Source: Rutstroemia sp. NJR-2017a BVV2 (Eukaryota > Ascomycota > Leotiomycetes > Helotiales > Rutstroemiaceae). From it: a stretch of 64,000 nt of DNA. The stretch lies in the NCBI GenBank assembly GCA_002946415.1, contig NJPS01000077.1:62001-126000 (forward strand), given 5' to 3'. Of this stretch, positions 59,751 through 64,000 are shown one piece after another. Below the pieces are notes generated by a model. It was given only the letters and a program-made list of their open reading frames with translations, was not told where the DNA came from and did not search any database. Position numbers and translations under genes: made by a program. Every line of letters begins with the position of its first letter. Position 1 is the first letter of the stretch.

Positions 59751-61111
59751 TTTTTTTCTTTCTATATATCCGTACTTCTAACTGAATGTGATTGTATAAA
59801 AGGGCGACAACGATTGAAAGAGAGAGAGAGAAATGAACGGTGTTTTGAAGAGTTCAATACAGAGACAAGCAAAGGGAGGAAAAGAGCAAAGGGTAGCGAA
59901 GGAAGGGATGGAAGGATTATATCTAGACTAAAGGTGAGTTTTCTTTTAATCTTTAACTTTTTTCATCTTAGAGCTCGAGCTTTCATCACAGCGCATCGAG
60001 CTTGATGCAAATTTGGAGTTAGATGAATGAATGAAGCTCGCTCGTGCTCGAGCTTGTGGATAAGATAAGAAATTGACATGTGAGGTCTGAGCGGGGTGGG
60101 AGACAGGTGGTTCTTTGGACTGGACTGCATTGGACAGGGGTACGCGAGGTGAAAGTATTTTTGGGTACTTTTTTTTACAATTTTTGATATTCTCCTATCT
60201 AAATCTATTGAATTGTCAATTTTCCCGAGCACCAATATCCTGAACTCCTATATCATATGCACCATTCCAGCCCGGCTACTGGGCCCCCCATTCATGAAAT
60301 CTATATATCAAATGCTCGTGCACATCTAGAGTAGCTACCTCCTTTAATCTTCATCCCATCTTCGGATAAAGTAGCTCACATTTATCACAGCAGAACGCGC
60401 CCAGCAAAAGACTTGGGACTGACAACTAGGCTCCACATTGACCGATCATGTGAGGTGAGATCTATGCTGAACTTAGTCGAAACGTCGTCTCGTATTATGC
60501 TTAGTTATGGTAGACATATATTTGACGTGACAAGGCCAAACATTGTCCGTTTGTCGTGTGTCGATCTTACATTGATCGCCTAACGTTAGAACTCAAATTC
60601 AAGCGTTATTGAGTCCACCTAACCTGCCGGGCGAGCATTTTGCTATGGCTTCTGCTACAATCCATAATGCCTCTACCTCATCTCACTAGCTGCGCAAGAA
60701 TTCCTTGGAAATCTGGCTAAATTGTAATGCTATTCTTTTCCATTCCTGTGCCATATCACAGCGTCTAACTCTCACAAAAAATATCAAATCGATGATCCTG
60801 CCTTTTCATCACCACCTGCATCTTAATTATCCATACAACAAACATAAAAGTACGATCAATGATCCCTTTAAAACAAGGAATCCGCTCACTTGCTTCGAAT
60901 ACTGCTAATGCCCATCCATCCTCATCATCAAAAAAATTCCATGCTTCCATACTCTGCGCGCGTGTATTGTGCTGGCACTCTCGTTCTTTTGGATATCATT
61001 TCGTAAACAATTCGTGATCTCGTTCCATAAATTCGCAAAAACTCTCCTTATTTCCCATTCAAATTTTCCGAGCAGAAGCCATCATAAACGTATGATAGAT
61101 TGATCCACCTA
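59751..61111. other. Intergenic, 1.36 kb
   Basis: It holds the promoter of the dehydrogenase gene and the 3' flank of the large disordered protein gene. Purine-rich near 59815-59900 (GAGAGAGAGAG and following). No gene recognised. Confidence 0.55.
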
Positions 61112-63670
61112 TTACTCTTCCTCTTCATCCTCCTCTACCAACGCGGGAGTTCTTCTCTCATTCCTGCGCTTTGGACGTCGGTGTCTTGAACTGCTAATGT
61201 TACTCGCGGAGTCATCAGGTGCCAATTCACTCATCATCTCATCATCATTATCCCAGTCGGCTTCACTGACGAAATCGCTGCCACCTTCGGCCCAGCTTGG
61301 TCTTTCATAACCAGGACCCAGACCTGCTGAGTAAGGACCGGGAGTTCCAGCGAGGATTTCTGGATGAGTTGCTCTTCTCGCATCTGCTGCCATAGCCAGG
61401 CCAGCGCTGCGATCACGAAGAGCTTTGCGGACGGCCTCAGCCTTTCGGTGGAGACCTTCGAAAGCATCTTCCAGAGCCTCCATGCCAACATAGATTTCAC
61501 GCTCAATTTCGGCTAAAACAGCGATTTCAGTCTCTTCATCGTTTGAGACAGGGTGTCGGTATTGTTGTGAAGGCGTAGGCCCACGTGAGGGGAATCCACG
61601 AGACCCAGGCGAGAAAGGTGTGTTACTACGCGAGTTGTTTCTCATCGCAGGTGAAGGTCCTCGGAAGGAACCAAGAGGTGTAGGCCCTCGGGAAGGAAAT
61701 TCGTCAGCCATTTCATTATCAGCTCCGGACCACAGGAACCCATCGAAACGACCAGAAATCAATATCTCCCATTCGGATGGTGCAATTCCAGATATCGTTG
61801 CGAGAAGATTGTGGACGTGCGGATTCTTCAATAGGTAAATTGCAACCTCGGGATCTCGTGGAGGGAGAGGCAAACGGTATAATCTTTGAATAGACTGGAC
61901 AGTCTTAATCATAAAATCTGTTCGTGGTTGCTTTCGCATTGGAGTTGGAGCTCTAGAAATAGGTTGCACTGTTGTCGAGCCAGTGAGCAAAGCGTTAAAG
62001 AGCGGTCGGTCGTGATGCTCAAGATGAGTCAGAATAGCAAATGAAAGTGTCTCATCATCAACTTCTTGTGGTGGTGCAGATGCTGCCTCTGGGCAGCTAG
62101 AAAGCCATTTATCGACAGATGCCTTTGTCTTCCTTGACTGTTGGAGATAATGCTCCCGGAATTCATCCGCTACATCCGGGTCAATCTTGACAGGAGATCC
62201 TGGTCGATGATGACCCGAAATACCCAAGCCAGCTAAGTCATCAACTGTTTTCATGCCAAGTGACGCAAAATCAAAAGCGGGCCAGACAGGGAGTTCACGT
62301 CGACCACTAACCCACTCCAAGACTTCACCCCACCCGAGACCTCTGCTTCCCTCGTGGGTTTCAAGATCCAGGTTCTGGCACATGACACAAAAGCAGCCAT
62401 CTGGTGATAATTCTCGGGCGAAAACATTCTCCAGCCGATCAAGCAGTCTCCTAGCAACGGAACGATATCCTGTAGCAACTGCAATAGACCCATTCTTGTT
62501 GATAACAGTTTCATATTGCTCCAACACATTGAAATATGGTCCAAAGATTTTCTGTATTTCCGCCGGCGTTGGTGGGGAGGTCCTCGCTGAATTTGGAGAC
62601 GAGGAATAGGTGGGGGTAGCCGCAATTAGGGTTTTGGGAGCGGGACGGACCAGTCCACCGTTTTGTAGGAGGTAATCAACTCTAGGGACATTTAACGGCA
62701 CATTCGGGGGAGGGGGTGGTGGAGGAGGGCGTGGAGAGCCATACACACTAGACTTAACAGAAGATGCATCCAAGTGCAAGTAAGGAGAAGGGGTAGGTTT
62801 GATATCCGGAGGGAACTGTGGAGTCTGAGTTGGTGTTTTCGGCGAGGAGTCCTGGGCAGAGTCTGGAGAGTCGGTATCAATTTCCGTCGGTCTATGTCGA
62901 GGTGCTGATCCAGTCCTCTTCGGTGCCACAGATGTAACGTTCGAGTCAATCTCTGATTCACGATGTCTACCTTGATAAGGATCCGGTTTACTGCTCTTGG
63001 AAGACCTCGAACTGGATTTCCGTGGAGGGGTGCTTGTCTTGGATCTAGACTTGGATGATATTATAGAAGGATCTTCCTTTGTCGATCTGCGGTAATCCGA
63101 ACTTCGTGAATCAGGTCTCGATAACTCAGAGTCTTCCCTCAGTTTCGTTGTCTTTGGCTTTCGTGACGATGAGGATTTTCGCTTTTCCGAATACTCGGTA
63201 TCTGGTGGGCTCGGAGGTCTGCGATCCTTGGTAGAACTATGTCGACTTAAGTTCTCGGCAGATTTTCTATGCTTCTCAGAGTCAACATCGGTAGATTCTG
63301 GTGTGTAAGGTCCTGTCTTTGTTCTTGAGGGTAATCGTACATCCTCTCCGTCTCGTTTCGAGATCCTGCTACTCGTAACCCTGCTATTGACTGCACTGCC
63401 TAATACATCCTCCCTGCTGTAATCTTTGTTGAGGCCTGGATAAGATGATGTACCTGTTGTAGACGCTTTTCGTGAAAGTTCGGGGACAACATCAGCCATG
63501 GTGCTAGTGGTCACTTCAGATTGATCGTCTTTTGTCTTTTTCCTGCGTCCTTTGACAGGTTTGCCAGTCTCAGGATCGACAACGATAGGTCTCGATTTGT
63601 GTTTTCGACGCTTCTCGTTCTTTGCGACAGCGTTGTCGTTGTCGTGGTCTTGATCTGGTATTTCAGGCAT
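61112..63670 (-). CDS. Large conserved fungal protein with disordered N-terminus, function unknown
   Basis: One exon of 852 aa. I do not recognise a characterised family. Residues 1-290 are Ser/Lys/Arg-rich and surely disordered (RRKHKSRPIVVDPETGKPVK, then many SRS and RKSS runs). A Pro block (PRPPPPPPPPNVPLNVP) lies near 315-331. A folded-looking core runs about 370-660: EIQKIFGPYFNVLEQYETV, SVARRLLDRLENVFARE, a short CFCVMCQNLD cysteine patch that could bind metal, LGWGEVLEWVSGRRELPVWP, and LPLPPRDPEVAIYLLKNPHV. A Pro/Ser/Arg linker (SRGPTPLGSFRGPSPAM) and a helical, acidic C-terminus follow, ending EEDEEEE. The start ATG at 63670 is the first in the frame. Similar proteins exist across moulds in my recollection, under uninformative names. 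Confidence 0.85.
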   Translation of the reverse strand: MPEIPDQDHDNDNAVAKNEKRRKHKSRPIVVDPETGKPVKGRRKKTKDDQSEVTTSTMADVVPELSRKASTTGTSSYPGLNKDYSREDVLGSAVNSRVTSSRISKRDGEDVRLPSRTKTGPYTPESTDVDSEKHRKSAENLSRHSSTKDRRPPSPPDTEYSEKRKSSSSRKPKTTKLREDSELSRPDSRSSDYRRSTKEDPSIISSKSRSKTSTPPRKSSSRSSKSSKPDPYQGRHRESEIDSNVTSVAPKRTGSAPRHRPTEIDTDSPDSAQDSSPKTPTQTPQFPPDIKPTPSPYLHLDASSVKSSVYGSPRPPPPPPPPNVPLNVPRVDYLLQNGGLVRPAPKTLIAATPTYSSSPNSARTSPPTPAEIQKIFGPYFNVLEQYETVINKNGSIAVATGYRSVARRLLDRLENVFARELSPDGCFCVMCQNLDLETHEGSRGLGWGEVLEWVSGRRELPVWPAFDFASLGMKTVDDLAGLGISGHHRPGSPVKIDPDVADEFREHYLQQSRKTKASVDKWLSSCPEAASAPPQEVDDETLSFAILTHLEHHDRPLFNALLTGSTTVQPISRAPTPMRKQPRTDFMIKTVQSIQRLYRLPLPPRDPEVAIYLLKNPHVHNLLATISGIAPSEWEILISGRFDGFLWSGADNEMADEFPSRGPTPLGSFRGPSPAMRNNSRSNTPFSPGSRGFPSRGPTPSQQYRHPVSNDEETEIAVLAEIEREIYVGMEALEDAFEGLHRKAEAVRKALRDRSAGLAMAADARRATHPEILAGTPGPYSAGLGPGYERPSWAEGGSDFVSEADWDNDDEMMSELAPDDSASNISSSRHRRPKRRNERRTPALVEEDEEEE

Positions 63671-64000
63671 GGCTAGTGGAATACCTCATGCGAGGTTGGT
63701 TCTAGTTGGCGCTTAAAAACTTGGTTTGCTGGCGGCGCATGTGGAGCAACTTTTGCAGCTATCAGCGGTGAGTTCTAAGGCCGCAATCGAGGGTTGGGTT
63801 TATTAGAACGAATGATTTGATGAATAATGAACGAATGTATCGTGTGCTCCGTACTGTAGTTCCGGGTCGCTATGACATCAAAAATGCAAGAGAGAGTAAG
63901 GGTCAAGCAAGCAACAACTTAGAAGCAATTTAGAAGCAGAAGAAAAGTTGCAAAAAGTCGAAAAGCAAGCAAGTCACCCCCTTTGGAGACCTCAGCGGGA
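63671..64000. promoter_or_regulatory. Promoter and leader of the large disordered protein gene
   Basis: The last 330 bases of the window, upstream of its start codon. Purine-rich at 63890-63975 on the plus strand. No other gene seen. Confidence 0.5.

Noticed and set aside
1..64000. Search by eye for tRNA, rRNA, CRISPR, transposon ends and a biosynthetic or defence gene cluster
   Set aside because: No cloverleaf with A and B boxes, no regularly spaced repeats with spacers, no transposase-like frame or long terminal repeats, and no co-oriented metabolic genes were found. A covariance-model or profile search was not possible here.

Overview
The window looks like nuclear DNA of a filamentous ascomycete (Pezizomycotina). 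The evidence is short introns (about 47-66 bases) with GTRNGT donors, CTRAC/CTAAT branch sites and YAG acceptors, monocistronic genes on both strands, and protein families typical of moulds (PMT1, Erf2, ASH1-type SET protein, tetraspanin, Zn2Cys6 factor, RRT8/LDS protein). A Leotiomycetes origin is my guess from overall feel; no marker gene here proves it. No phage, insertion sequence, CRISPR array, rRNA or tRNA was seen.

Layout, left to right. The edge cuts off the 5' end of a secreted lysophospholipase (minus). PMT1 protein O-mannosyltransferase (minus) and a small 137-aa membrane protein (minus) follow, the latter divergent from an Erf2-type DHHC palmitoyltransferase (plus). From about 9.6 to 19.1 kb is a gene-poor tract full of simple repeats; inside it I find a spliced candidate gene (minus, 12.7-14.0 kb) that unspliced reading frames hide. 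A seven-exon Zn2Cys6 transcription factor (minus, 19.5-22.7 kb) comes next, then a tetraspanin (minus) divergent from SER2 phosphoserine phosphatase (plus), SNX3 sorting nexin (plus), a Rim2-like mitochondrial carrier (minus), and an ASH1-like histone methyltransferase (minus). A stretch at 36.0-37.4 kb has broken coding-like frames. SF3A1/Prp21 (minus) is divergent from the purine gene ADE1/PUR7 (plus).

The right part holds a 1,135-aa Ser/Thr-rich secreted repeat glycoprotein (minus), an RRT8/LDS-type protein with an apparent GC-AG intron (minus), PAPS reductase MET16 (minus), a 3.9-kb gene-poor stretch, an acyltransferase-3 membrane protein (minus), a small hydrophilic protein (plus), an Ayr1-type short-chain dehydrogenase (minus) and a large disordered conserved protein (minus).

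The genes do not form a cluster. They are ordinary housekeeping, trafficking, chromatin, splicing and surface functions, with no biosynthetic or defence neighbourhood. The least explained parts are the repeat-rich 9.6-19 kb tract with its hidden spliced gene and candidate premature-stop cassette exon, the decayed-looking locus at 36-37.4 kb, and the glycoprotein with repeated sequons. Gene models were joined by eye from splice signals and reading-frame phase; all lengths depend on those models.
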